A stretch of 64,000 bases of DNA from Mycobacterium triplex. Lineage in GTDB: Bacteria > Actinomycetota > Actinomycetes > Mycobacteriales > Mycobacteriaceae. The stretch spans positions 5,445,784 to 5,509,783 of the forward strand of contig NZ_HG964446.1 of the NCBI RefSeq assembly GCF_000689255.1, given 5' to 3'. The notes beneath the pieces were generated by a model. That model was not told the DNA's origin and searched no databases. It saw nothing but the letters and a program-made list of their open reading frames with translations. The translations under genes and the position numbers were made by a program. Every line of letters begins with the position of its first letter. The first letter of the stretch is position 1. Below are positions 24,264-33,665 of this stretch, in pieces.

Positions 24264-24728
24264 TCAGATCGCGGTGCCGCGAAAGCGGTTCACCTCACGG
24301 GGACTGCGACAGACATACACCGTCGCATGCGAAGCCTGCGTCGCAATGGCCTCGGCGATGCCGGGCAGGCTGTCACGGCGATAGCGATAGACCCAGATCC
24401 AGAATTCGCGAGCCTCGCGCGACCGTCGCACCGCCCGCCATACGCAGCGCCACAGCGCGAAGTCCAGCAGGATGACGGTGTCCGCCCGGCGCAGTCGCAG
24501 CGCCAGCCCGGTGTCGTAGGGACCGAGGTCGCCGTCAACGATCCAGTGGTCCCCCGCGACGATCTCACGCTGGATTTCCATCCACTCGGGTTCGGGTGTG
24601 GGGCACGGGCCGGGTCGCCAGAACAATTTGTCCAGCTCGACGACTGGAAGACCAAGCCGTCGCGAGAGATCTTGTGCCAGAACTGATTTCCCCGATCCTC
24701 CCCGGCCCAGGACGACAATCCGCCGCAT
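24264..24728 (-). CDS. P-loop kinase-like protein (adenylate kinase/FlaR-like)
   Basis: A 154-aa P-loop NTPase with Walker A GRGGSGKS (8-15), the substrate-side LDKLFWRPG and WIVDGDLGPYDTGLALRLRRADTVILLDF (Walker B-like), and a basic LID-like segment (RRSREAREFWIWVYRYRR). This matches the 'topology modulation/adenylate kinase-like' group, whose substrate is not established. It is 7 bp downstream of a TetR gene and probably in its operon. Confidence 0.75.
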   Translation of the reverse strand: MRRIVVLGRGGSGKSVLAQDLSRRLGLPVVELDKLFWRPGPCPTPEPEWMEIQREIVAGDHWIVDGDLGPYDTGLALRLRRADTVILLDFALWRCVWRAVRRSREAREFWIWVYRYRRDSLPGIAEAIATQASHATVYVCRSPREVNRFRGTAI

Positions 24729-24735
24729 CTGGCTC

Positions 24736-25272
24736 CTACACACCCAGTGCGGCCAGCGCGGCATCGACCGAGGTCGCCCGCAGCGCCTCATACGGAGTGT
24801 CCGGAAACTGCAGGCAACAGTCCTGCAGGCCGCCGAATGCCACCACCGCGCGGGTGGACTGCGCGAGCGTGGGCCCCGGCCCAAAAACCAACTTGCCCAA
24901 CCGGTCCCGCCACGCCAGCACCTTGTCGATGAGTCCGAGATCGGCCAGCATCGTCAACTCGGTGAGCACCAGCACGATGTACTGCCGGTGCCGGTAGTGG
25001 AAATCGAAATAGCCCTCCAGCAGTTCGCGGGCATCGATGGCGCGGCGCTCTTCCTGCTCGGCCACGAACCGCTCGCCGTCTTCGATCAACGGCATCACGA
25101 TGCTGCGCACCAGTTCTTCGCGCGAGGTGAAGTGGTAATACAGCGCGGGTTTGGTGATGCCCAGCCGGTCCGCGATGTCCTGCAGGCTGGTCCGCTGCAC
25201 GCCGCGTTGCAGGAAAAGTTCCCGGGCGACCTCTTGGATGCGCTTGCGGGTATCCGACCGCGGTCTCGTCAC
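24736..25272 (-). CDS. TetR-family transcriptional regulator
   Basis: A 178-aa one-domain-plus-ligand-pocket repressor. The HTH (TSLQDIADRLGITKPALYYHF) is at about residues 28-50 and is followed by the usual TSREELV. The GTG at 25272 (VTRPRSD) is taken; a TTG two codons earlier is possible, and neither has a clear Shine-Dalgarno. A palindromic operator lies just upstream, shared with the divergent FAD monooxygenase gene, so auto-repression and control of 25345-27457 are likely. The ligand is unknown. Confidence 0.88.
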   Translation of the reverse strand: MTRPRSDTRKRIQEVARELFLQRGVQRTSLQDIADRLGITKPALYYHFTSREELVRSIVMPLIEDGERFVAEQEERRAIDARELLEGYFDFHYRHRQYIVLVLTELTMLADLGLIDKVLAWRDRLGKLVFGPGPTLAQSTRAVVAFGGLQDCCLQFPDTPYEALRATSVDAALAALGV

Positions 25273-25287
25273 AATCAAGAATTTTAG

Positions 25288-25316
25288 CTGACTTACCGAT
25301 AGGTAAGTGTTATGTT
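25288..25316. promoter_or_regulatory. TetR operator and promoter (ACTTACC-GATA-GGTAAGT)
   Basis: Perfect 7-bp arms ACTTACC (25291-25297) and GGTAAGT (25302-25308) separated by GATA. On the plus strand the palindrome sits in the 17-base spacer between CTGACT (25288-25293, -35-like) and TATGTT (25311-25316, -10-like), where binding would block RNA polymerase. On the minus strand TAAAAT (25281-25286) could be the -10 for tetR. The operator is almost certainly bound by the adjacent TetR. Confidence 0.8.
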
Positions 25317-25344
25317 AGGGTCACCTAACTACGAGGAGGTCGAG

Positions 25345-26547
25345 ATGCGGATTCTGATCTCGGGGGCCAGCATCTCGGGCCCCGTCCTGGCGTACTGGCT
25401 CACCCGACATGGATTCGACGTCACGATCGTCGAACGCGCACCTCAATTGCGAAAGACCGGCGGCCACGCCGTGGATCTGTTTCGCCCCGCCATGGAAATC
25501 TCGGCGGAGATGGGCGTGCTGCCCCAAATCGAGGCACTCGCCACCGGTACGACCGAGATGACCATCTATCGCGAGGGCGTCCAGCGGCCGGCGCGCATCG
25601 ACTTGACCAAGGTCTTCGGCGCGTCATCCGACCGGCATGTCGAGATCATGCGCGACGACCTCAGCGCGGCTTATTACCGCGCCGGCCGCGACGACGTCGA
25701 GTACCTCTTCGGCGACACGATCACGTCCATCTCACCCGACGGCGACGTCACCTTCGAATACAACGCGCCCCGAACGTTCGACGTCGTCATCGGCGCCGAC
25801 GGTCTGCATTCCAACGTGCGCCGCCTGGTCTTCGGCGAGGACGCCGGGCGCACCAGTTTCCTCGGCGGCTACCTGGCGGTGGAATCGGTGCCGAAATCAT
25901 TTGCCCGCAACGGAGAAATGGTCGTACACATGGGCGCCGGCCGGATGGCGGGGATCTACACCGCGCAGCCCCTCGACGATGCGCGGGCGTTGTTCATGTT
26001 TCGCAGCAACGAAGAGCTGCAAATGCACTACCGAGATGTCTTGGGGCAGAAGGAGTTATTGCGGACCAGATTCGCCGGCATGGATCCGGCGGTGGACGGT
26101 TGGCTCGCGGAGCTCGACCGCGCGCCGGCGTTCTACTTCGACTCGATCATCCAGCTGCAGTTGGACACGTGGTCTCGTGGACGGGTCGCCTTGGTGGGCG
26201 ACGCCGGGTACTGCCCCGGGCCGGCGGTCGGAGGCAGCACCAGCCTGGCGGTGATAGGCGCCTACGTGCTGGCGGGCGAACTAGCGGAAGCCAAGGGCGA
26301 TTACCCGCGTGCGTTTGCGTCCTACGAACGGGCGATGGCCGACGCCGTCCGGCACAGTCGCGCCTTTGCCCGCACGGCCGCCAGGACGATCGTGCCCCGT
26401 TCCCGAGCCGGGGTGTGGGGGCTGACCCGCACCGCGCAGCTGGTCTCGGTGCTCCCCGCCGGACTCAGCCGGGCCATCGCCAAGATGAACACCAACGGTG
26501 CCCGGCTGTACGACTCGATGCGGTATAAGAAGTACGCCGTCGTTTGA
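25345..26547 (+). CDS. FAD-dependent monooxygenase (group A), TetR-controlled
   Basis: A 400-aa flavoprotein monooxygenase related to the one at 19.6 kb. The Rossmann segment is ISGASISGPVLAYWL, where the second Gly of the usual GxGxxG is Ser, a variation seen in some members. VVIGADGLHSNVRRLVFG (DG motif) and LVGDAGYCPGPAVGGSTSLA (GD motif) follow. The ATG at 25345 has GAGGAGG upstream. It is the first gene of the unit divergent from tetR, followed 52 bp later by an LLM oxidoreductase. Substrate unknown; a role in oxidising an aromatic or antibiotic-like compound is inference. Confidence 0.87.
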   Translation: MRILISGASISGPVLAYWLTRHGFDVTIVERAPQLRKTGGHAVDLFRPAMEISAEMGVLPQIEALATGTTEMTIYREGVQRPARIDLTKVFGASSDRHVEIMRDDLSAAYYRAGRDDVEYLFGDTITSISPDGDVTFEYNAPRTFDVVIGADGLHSNVRRLVFGEDAGRTSFLGGYLAVESVPKSFARNGEMVVHMGAGRMAGIYTAQPLDDARALFMFRSNEELQMHYRDVLGQKELLRTRFAGMDPAVDGWLAELDRAPAFYFDSIIQLQLDTWSRGRVALVGDAGYCPGPAVGGSTSLAVIGAYVLAGELAEAKGDYPRAFASYERAMADAVRHSRAFARTAARTIVPRSRAGVWGLTRTAQLVSVLPAGLSRAIAKMNTNGARLYDSMRYKKYAVV

Positions 26548-26599
26548 CGTCAATGGTCACCACCAGCCAGAGGCGCCTGCCACGAAAGGAAACAATCCA

Positions 26600-27457
26600 A
26601 TGGAGCTTGCCGGTGTCGGGATATGGAGCAGTCAACTGCGCTATGGCGATCCAGCCGAATCCGCTGACGCCGCAGCAGAATTGGACGAGCTGGGTTTCAA
26701 GGCACTGTGGATTCCGGACGTGGGCGGGCCGGTGTTCGACGCGGTCGACCGCCTGCTGGCGGCAACCAAGCGCACGACGATCGCCACCGGGATCCTGAAC
26801 CTGTGGATGCATGCGCCCGGCGACGTCGCCGAACGCTATGCCGCGCTCACCTCCGAGTACGGAGACCGCTTCCTGCTGGGGATCGGTGTCAGCCACGCAC
26901 CGCTGATCGATGCCGGCGAGCCGGGCCGGTACCGCAAACCGCTGGCCGCCACGGTCGCGTTCCTGGACGGATTGGACGCCGCCCCACAACCCGTTTCCCC
27001 CGACAAGCGAGTGCTGGCCGCGCTAGGCCCGAAGATGCTGAAGTTGTCGGCGACCCGCGCGCGCGGCGCACACCCGTACCTGGTCACACCCGAGCACACC
27101 GCGTCGGCACGTTCGACTTTGGGTGCGGGCCCATTGCTGCTGCCCGAGCAGACGGTGATTCTCACCGAGGACGCCGAGGAAGCCCGCCGTATCGGAAAGG
27201 ATTGGCTGCGTTCCTATTTGGCGTTGCCGAACTACGCCAATAATCTGATGCGCGGCGGGTTTTCCGAGGACGACGTGGCCCAGGTCAGCGATCGGTTGTT
27301 CAACGCGATCATCGCGTGGGGCGACGAAGGCGCGATCCTGCGCAGGGTCAACGAGCATCGTGCCGCCGGCGCCGATCACGTCTGCGTCCAGGTGCTGTTG
27401 GCCGATCCGCAGGCCTTCCCGCGCGAGCAATGGCGCCGGATCGCCGCCGCCCTTTAG
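26600..27457 (+). CDS. LLM-class F420-dependent oxidoreductase (TIGR03620-like)
   Basis: A 285-aa luciferase-like oxidoreductase of the short mycobacterial type: GVGIWSSQLRYGDPAESADA, ELDELGFKALWIPDVGG, ATGILNLWMHAP, and RFLLGIGVSHAPLID. An AAAGGAAAC Shine-Dalgarno precedes the ATG. It follows the FAD monooxygenase and is probably co-transcribed, so both are likely induced together through the TetR operator. A strong hairpin follows the gene. Confidence 0.85.
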   Translation: MELAGVGIWSSQLRYGDPAESADAAAELDELGFKALWIPDVGGPVFDAVDRLLAATKRTTIATGILNLWMHAPGDVAERYAALTSEYGDRFLLGIGVSHAPLIDAGEPGRYRKPLAATVAFLDGLDAAPQPVSPDKRVLAALGPKMLKLSATRARGAHPYLVTPEHTASARSTLGAGPLLLPEQTVILTEDAEEARRIGKDWLRSYLALPNYANNLMRGGFSEDDVAQVSDRLFNAIIAWGDEGAILRRVNEHRAAGADHVCVQVLLADPQAFPREQWRRIAAAL

Positions 27458-27490
27458 CGCCGGCGTTTCCTACGCCGATGCCGCGACACG

Positions 27491-27533
27491 TAAACCATTG
27501 CGGCGACACGCCGTGCGGCGTCGCAATGGTTTA
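27491..27533. terminator. Strong hairpin after the LLM gene (bidirectional terminator)
   Basis: TAAACCATTGCGGCG (27491-27505) pairs with CGTCGCAATGGTTTA (27519-27533) with one mismatch; the loop is itself GC-rich and partly self-complementary. It lies between convergent genes. There is no U-tract, which is common for mycobacterial terminators. Confidence 0.7.
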
Positions 27534-27582
27534 AGTCTCGCCGAGGGCGTCGCTGCCCGGCAGCACCGCGCCCAAGCGCCGG

Positions 27583-28215
27583 CTAGCCGTTCGCCTGCTG
27601 AGCCCGCACCCGTTCCGGGTAGCTCGCGGTAATTTTGAACGCGGTGACGAGCAGCGCGGTGGGGATGACCCAGGCGGTCCAGTCGCCGGTGTTCGGGAAC
27701 TTCACCGAGACGAACGCCAGCACCGCGTTGGCCGCGAAGGTCAAACCCCAGACCGACGTCAATACGCGGTTCGCCCGTTTGAACGCGGGGTGGTCCCACG
27801 CCTCACGCGGGGTCGACTCGCGGGCGTATTGCTCGGTAAAGGGCACGAACGCAAGCGAACCCAGCGCGACGGCCGCGAGGATCCCGCTCGAGAGCGTTGC
27901 CGACCAGGTGTCCATCCAGTCGTCGTTGTGGGCACCCGTCACGATCCCGGCGACGGTGAGCCCGACGAAAAACGCGATCGTCACCAGGTCGAGCACCTTG
28001 TGGCGGCCGCGCATGATCGACGGACCCGCCAGGATGATCGCGGCGACCGCCGCGGCGAGCGCGCCATAGAGCCAGGTGCTCTTGCCGCTGGCGACCACCC
28101 CGTAGATGATCCACGGGGCAAAGCCCGCTATCGGGCTCTGCCCAATCCGCTCCAACACGCCGGGCTGGCGACCGGGCGCTGGTTCGTTAGCGTCGGCGAC
28201 ATCGGGCATCTGCAT
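27583..28215 (-). CDS. Multi-pass membrane protein of unknown function
   Basis: A 210-aa protein with about six hydrophobic segments (near residues 33-40, 48-68, 76-94, 108-126, 154-172 and 178-195) separated by short loops. The WDHPAFKRANRVLTSVWG segment recurs in bacterial integral-membrane proteins of unknown role. Two ATGs (28215 and 28209) are possible. The GGAGAGT ribosome-binding site is directly upstream and lies inside a perfect inverted repeat (28216-28255), so translation could be structurally controlled. It is 74 bp downstream of fadB on the same strand. Confidence 0.68.
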   Translation of the reverse strand: MQMPDVADANEPAPGRQPGVLERIGQSPIAGFAPWIIYGVVASGKSTWLYGALAAAVAAIILAGPSIMRGRHKVLDLVTIAFFVGLTVAGIVTGAHNDDWMDTWSATLSSGILAAVALGSLAFVPFTEQYARESTPREAWDHPAFKRANRVLTSVWGLTFAANAVLAFVSVKFPNTGDWTAWVIPTALLVTAFKITASYPERVRAQQANG

Positions 28216-28255
28216 ACTCTCCGGTCAGGTGGTGCCAAACCCCCGACCGGAGAGT
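28216..28255 (-). promoter_or_regulatory. 11-bp perfect inverted repeat enclosing the ribosome-binding site
   Basis: ACTCTCCGGTC (28216-28226) and GACCGGAGAGT (28245-28255) are exact reverse complements with an 18-base loop. In minus-strand RNA the 3' arm contains GGAGAGT followed directly by the ATG of the membrane-protein gene. Folding would hide the ribosome-binding site, or the hairpin may simply terminate fadB transcription. Confidence 0.65.
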
Positions 28256-28289
28256 AGCTGAGATCCCGCGTTAAAGCAGCAAACTTGGG

Positions 28290-30434
28290 CTAGGTCAAAG
28301 AATCCGGCGGCAGGAAGCGGTCGCCGTACTTAGCCGCCAGCTCGCGAGCCCGGGCCACGAACGCCTCCTTGCCGGTACCGCCCGCGCCGGAGTAGCCGAC
28401 GATGAACTGCGCGCTACCACCGGTGTACGGCGGGAACCCGATGCCCATGATCGAACCGATGTTGGCATCGGCCGTCGACGTCAGCACGTTCTCGTCAAGG
28501 CACTTCTGGGTTTCCAGCGCCTCGGCGAACAACATCCGGTCGATCATGTCCTGCAACGGAATGTCCGCGCTGCCCGACTTGAACGTCTCCCGCAGGCCCG
28601 GCCACAGGCGGGCGCGCTTGCCGTCGACGTACTCGTAGAAGCCGGCGCCCTTCAATCGTGACGGGCGGCCGAGCTCGATCATCTTCTCGACGACGGCCTC
28701 CGCGGGGTGCGGCTCGTAGGTGCCGCCGGCGTCCTCGACACCCTTGCGGGTGGCGTCGGCGATCTTGTGCATCAGCTCCAGGTTGAGCTCGTCGGACAGC
28801 TGCAGGGGCGGCGCCGGGTAGCCGGCTTGCGAGCCGGCGTGCTCGATGCTGGCGGGCTCGACACCCTCGCCCAGCATCGCCAGTGCCTCGTTCACGAATG
28901 TGCCGATCACCCGGCTGGTGAAGAAGCCGCGGCTGTCGTTGACGACGATCGGGGTCTTGCCGATCGCCAGCGTGTAGTCGAACACCCGGGCCAGCGCTTC
29001 GTCAGAAGTCTTCTCGCCCTTGATGATTTCGACCAGTGGCATCTTGTCGACCGGCGAGAAGAAGTGGATTCCGATGAAGTCCTCTTGCCGCTTCACCCCG
29101 GTCGCCAGACCGGTGATCGGCAGCGTCGAGGTGTTCGACCCGAGCAGCGCGTTGGGCTCGACGATGTCCTCGATCTCCTGGAATACCTTGTGCTTGAGGT
29201 CCTGGTTCTCGAAGACGGCCTCGATCACGAAGTCGACGCCCTTGAAGTCGGCCGGGTCGGCAGACGGCGTGATGCGGTCCAGCAGCGCCTTGCTCTTCTC
29301 CTCGGTGGTCTTACCACGCTCAAGTGCTTTGGCCTCAAGCTTTTCCGAGTAGCCCTTACCCTTCTGCGCGGCCTCGAGGCTGACGTCTTTGAGCACCACG
29401 TCGAAGCCGGCCTTGGCCGAGACGTACGCGATGCCGGCGCCCATCATGCCCGCGCCCAGCACACCGATCTTGTTGATCTTGACCGGCTCGATGCCGTCGG
29501 GACGTGACCCGCCACCATTGATGTGCTGCAGGTCGAAGAAGAACGCCTGGATCATGTTCTTGGCGACCTGGCCGGTGACCAGCTGGGTGAAGTAGCGGCT
29601 CTCGATGCGGCTGGCCGTGTCGAAGTCGACCTGCGCACCCTCGACGGCCGCGTCCAGGATGGCCCGCGGCGCCGGCATCGGCGCACCCTTGAGTTGCTTC
29701 TTCAGCAGCGCCGGGAACGACGGCAGGATGCCGGCCAGCGCGGGGCTGGACGGGGTACCGCCAGGCATCTTGTAACCCTTTTTGTCCCACGGCTGTTCGT
29801 GCGCTTCGGGATTCGCCTTGATCCACGCCTTGGCGGCGGGCACCAACTCCTCGACGGAGCCGACCAGCTCGTCGACAAGCCCGATCTCCTTGGCCTTGTC
29901 CGGCTTGAACCGGGTGCCCTGCGACAGCACGTTCATGAACGCGTTCTGGATGCCGAACATCCGCACGCTGCGGGCCACCCCGCCACCGCCGGGCAGCAGG
30001 CCCAGCGTCACCTCGGGGAACCCGACGACGAGCCCCTTGACGTCGGCGGCAATGCGGTGATGACATGCCAGCGCGATTTCCAGGCCGCCGCCGAGCGCGG
30101 CGCCGTTGATGGCGGCCACGACCGGCTTGCCCAGGGTCTCCAGGGCGCGCAGGTCGCGCTTGACCGCCTCGACGGTGTCGAACGCTTCGCCGGCGTTCTC
30201 GGGGCCGAGCTTGATCATGCCCTTCAGGTCACCGCCGGCGAAGAAGGTCTTCTTCGCGCTGGTGATGACCACGCCGGTAATCGAATCCTTCTCTGCCGCG
30301 AGGCGTTCCACGGCGTTGTGCATCGATTCGGCGTAGTGCTCGTTCATCACGTTGGCCGACCCGGTGGGGTCGTCAAGCGTCAGCGTGACGATGCCGTCGG
30401 CATCCTTGTCCCACTGAATCGTGTTCTCTGCCAT
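28290..30434 (-). CDS. fadB: Fatty-acid oxidation multifunctional protein FadB (Rv0860)
   Basis: A 714-aa alpha subunit of the mycobacterial trifunctional beta-oxidation complex. The N-terminal enoyl-CoA hydratase domain (about 1-200) has NGAALGGGLEIALACHHRI and FPEVTLGLLPGGGG with the catalytic glutamates. The 3-hydroxyacyl-CoA dehydrogenase domain (about 335-690) has the NAD loop GAGMMGAGIAYVSAKAG and the catalytic FIGIHFFSPVDKMPLVEI. The ATG at 30434 is 4 bp after the fadA stop, so the two subunits are co-translated. Length is close to that recalled for M. tuberculosis FadB (720 aa). Confidence 0.95.
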   Translation of the reverse strand: MAENTIQWDKDADGIVTLTLDDPTGSANVMNEHYAESMHNAVERLAAEKDSITGVVITSAKKTFFAGGDLKGMIKLGPENAGEAFDTVEAVKRDLRALETLGKPVVAAINGAALGGGLEIALACHHRIAADVKGLVVGFPEVTLGLLPGGGGVARSVRMFGIQNAFMNVLSQGTRFKPDKAKEIGLVDELVGSVEELVPAAKAWIKANPEAHEQPWDKKGYKMPGGTPSSPALAGILPSFPALLKKQLKGAPMPAPRAILDAAVEGAQVDFDTASRIESRYFTQLVTGQVAKNMIQAFFFDLQHINGGGSRPDGIEPVKINKIGVLGAGMMGAGIAYVSAKAGFDVVLKDVSLEAAQKGKGYSEKLEAKALERGKTTEEKSKALLDRITPSADPADFKGVDFVIEAVFENQDLKHKVFQEIEDIVEPNALLGSNTSTLPITGLATGVKRQEDFIGIHFFSPVDKMPLVEIIKGEKTSDEALARVFDYTLAIGKTPIVVNDSRGFFTSRVIGTFVNEALAMLGEGVEPASIEHAGSQAGYPAPPLQLSDELNLELMHKIADATRKGVEDAGGTYEPHPAEAVVEKMIELGRPSRLKGAGFYEYVDGKRARLWPGLRETFKSGSADIPLQDMIDRMLFAEALETQKCLDENVLTSTADANIGSIMGIGFPPYTGGSAQFIVGYSGAGGTGKEAFVARARELAAKYGDRFLPPDSLT

Positions 30435-30438
30435 GGCC

Positions 30439-31650
30439 TTAAACCCTCTCGATGATGGTCGCGACACCCATGCCGCCACCGATGCACAGCGTGATCAGCG
30501 CGCGACGCCCGTTGCGGCGCTCGAGCTCGTCGACCATGGTGCCGGTGATCATGGCGCCGGTGGCGCCCAGCGGGTGGCCCATCGCTATGGCACCACCGTT
30601 GACGTTGAGCTTCTCGTCCGGGATGTTCAGGTCCTTCTGGAACTTCAGCACCACCGACGCGAACGCCTCGTTGAGCTCGAACAGGTCGATGTCGTCGATC
30701 GTCATGCCGGCGCGGTCGAGCACCTTGCGCGTGGCCGGCGTCGGGCCGGTGAGCATGATGACCGGGTCCGCACCGCTGGTGGCGGTGGCCACGATGCGCG
30801 CCCGCGGGGTCAAGCCCTGCGACTTGCCCGCGGCCTCCGAACCGACCAGCACCAGCGCGGCGCCGTCGACGATGCCGGAGCTGTTGCCGCCGGTGTGGAC
30901 GTGGTTGATCTTTTCGACATAGTGGTACTTGGTCAGCGCCACGTCGTCGAAGCCGCCCATCTCGCCGATGCCGTCGAATGCGGTCTTCAGCTTGGCCAGG
31001 CCTTCCATCGTGGTGTCGGGCCGCATGTGCTCGTCGTGGTCGAGGATGACCAGACCGTTCTGGTCGCGCACCGGCACCACCGACTTGGCGAAGTAGCCGC
31101 CCGACCAGGCCTCGGCGGCCTTCTGCTGCGAGCGCAACGCGTAGGCGTCGACGTCTTCGCGGGAGAAGCCCTCGATGGTGGCGATCAGGTCGGCGCCGAT
31201 GCCCTGCGGCACGAAGCCGATCTGGTAGTTGGTCTCGGGGTCGGTCGCCCAGGCGCCGCCGTCGGAGCCCATCGGGACGCGGCTCATCGACTCGACACCG
31301 CCGGCCAGCACCAGGTCGTCCCAGCCGGAACGCACCTTCTGTGCGGCGGTGTTGACGGCCTCGAGACCGGAGGCGCAGAACCGGTTCAGCTGCACACCGC
31401 CGGTGGTCTCGGGCAGCCCGGCGGCCAGCACCGCGGTGCGCGCGATGTCGCCACCCTGGTCGCCGACCGGGGAGACGACGCCCAGGATCATGTCGCTGAT
31501 CAGGTTCTCGTCCAGGTCGGGGTTGCGCCGGCGCAGCTCGTCGACCAGCCCGACGACCAGGTTCAGTGGCTTGACCTCGTTGAGCGATCCGTTGCGTTGC
31601 TTCCCGCGGGGTGTGCGGATGGCCTCGTAGATGAAGGCTTCTTCGGACAT
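30439..31650 (-). CDS. fadA: Acetyl-CoA acyltransferase FadA (Rv0859)
   Basis: A 403-aa thiolase (beta subunit) that completes the beta-oxidation cycle and assembles with FadB. All catalytic residues are visible: the nucleophile Cys in NRFCASGLEAVNTAA (about residue 93), GGAIAMGHPLGATGA with the active His, and LITLCIGGGMG with the second Cys. The ATG is at 31650. The region upstream carries a tandem-repeat array rather than an obvious promoter consensus. Confidence 0.95.
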   Translation of the reverse strand: MSEEAFIYEAIRTPRGKQRNGSLNEVKPLNLVVGLVDELRRRNPDLDENLISDMILGVVSPVGDQGGDIARTAVLAAGLPETTGGVQLNRFCASGLEAVNTAAQKVRSGWDDLVLAGGVESMSRVPMGSDGGAWATDPETNYQIGFVPQGIGADLIATIEGFSREDVDAYALRSQQKAAEAWSGGYFAKSVVPVRDQNGLVILDHDEHMRPDTTMEGLAKLKTAFDGIGEMGGFDDVALTKYHYVEKINHVHTGGNSSGIVDGAALVLVGSEAAGKSQGLTPRARIVATATSGADPVIMLTGPTPATRKVLDRAGMTIDDIDLFELNEAFASVVLKFQKDLNIPDEKLNVNGGAIAMGHPLGATGAMITGTMVDELERRNGRRALITLCIGGGMGVATIIERV

Positions 31651-32024
31651 GTCGACTTCCTGTTCACAAATGGGGTTTCGGGTCCGTCTACGAGCACCCT
31701 AACAGGGGTTCCCGGCCAACCTGTTGGTTGGGGGAGTCGGGGCTGGTCAGCGGTCTTGCGGGCGGCGACCTGTTGGTGCCGGGCGTCGAGCGTGCGTCCT
31801 GGGCGTCGGGTGTGAACCCCGGGCGTCGAGTGTGCGTCCCGGGCGTCGAGCGTGCGTCCTGGGCGTCGAGTGTGAACCCCGGGCGTCGCGTGTGCGCACA
31901 CGGCGGCGACACGCCGAGCGGGCCCGCCACATCCACACACTCAAAGCCATAGCCGCACACTCAACCCAGCGTTGAGCGACTGTGCACCCCGGGCGGCGAC
32001 GGGCCCGGCCTAAGCTCGACGACC
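31651..32024. other. 374-bp intergenic region with tandem repeats between fadA and dapC
   Basis: Divergent intergenic space with no credible gene. It contains the 20-bp repeat array (31781-31900) and a small CTCAA...TTGAG hairpin (about 31962-31979). The promoters of fadBA and dapC must lie at its two ends; no clear -10/-35 was recognised. Confidence 0.6.
31781..31900. repeat. Six tandem copies of a 20-bp unit (VNTR-like)
   Basis: Six adjacent 20-base units begin exactly at 31781, 31801, 31821, 31841, 31861 and 31881, consensus gggcgtcgagtgtgcgtccc. Units 1 and 4 are identical. Units 2 and 5 share the variant ending tgtgaacccc. Unit 6 has diverged. The A-B-x-A-B order suggests duplication of larger blocks. 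The array is non-coding and a plausible length-variable locus. Confidence 0.88.
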
Positions 32025-33183
<1,159 letters not shown>

Positions 33184-33197
<14 letters not shown>

Positions 33198-33636
33198 AGG
33201 CCTCGTCGCCCATCACGCGCTTTCGCAGGCCCTCCAGTGCGGCGTAGAGAATTTTGTTGCCGGCCGAGCGCACCCAGAACTTGGGCAGCGGCGCCCTGAG
33301 TTCGATCGTGAGGCTGAATCGCACCCGGGTCTTGTCGTCGCCCTCACGCTCCAGGTTGTATTCGCCGTGCTGAGCGTGTTGCTGGGCGGTCTTCTGCGCA
33401 TCCCAGACCATCCAGTCGGGGCCCCAGTGATATTCGACCATTTCGGTATCGGCGATGCCGCTTACTCTGATCGTCATCCGCACGTGGTGCGGCAGGCCGT
33501 CGGGATACCTGTCGACGACTTCGACGCGCTTGTGCAATGGCGACCACGAGGGCACGGCGTCCATGTCGGCCAGCGCCTCCATGATCACTCCCGGGGGCGC
33601 CGCAATGACGATTTCTGACGATGCGCGTATGGCCAC
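33184..33636 (-). CDS. SRPBCC-family protein (Rv0857-like)
   Basis: A 150-aa START-like helix-grip protein (polyketide cyclase/dehydrase family): SSEIVIAAPPGVIMEALADM, VPSWSPLHKRVEVVDRYPDG, then strands ending with NKILYAALEGLRKRV. It starts with GTG at 33636. It is paralogous to the next gene (33666-34118), and the two are adjacent and co-directional. A binding site for a hydrophobic ligand is predicted; the ligand is unknown. Confidence 0.82.
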
Positions 33637-33665
33637 TGTCTACCAAATTAGCAATCGAGAATGAA

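Noticed and set aside
31781..31900. Considered as a CRISPR array.
   Set aside because: The units are contiguous with no unique spacers and no cas genes nearby; it is a simple tandem repeat.
31724..31975. Small frames on both strands across the 20-bp repeat array.
   Set aside because: They arise because the 20-bp unit happens to leave frames open; the products are repeat-derived with no start signal.
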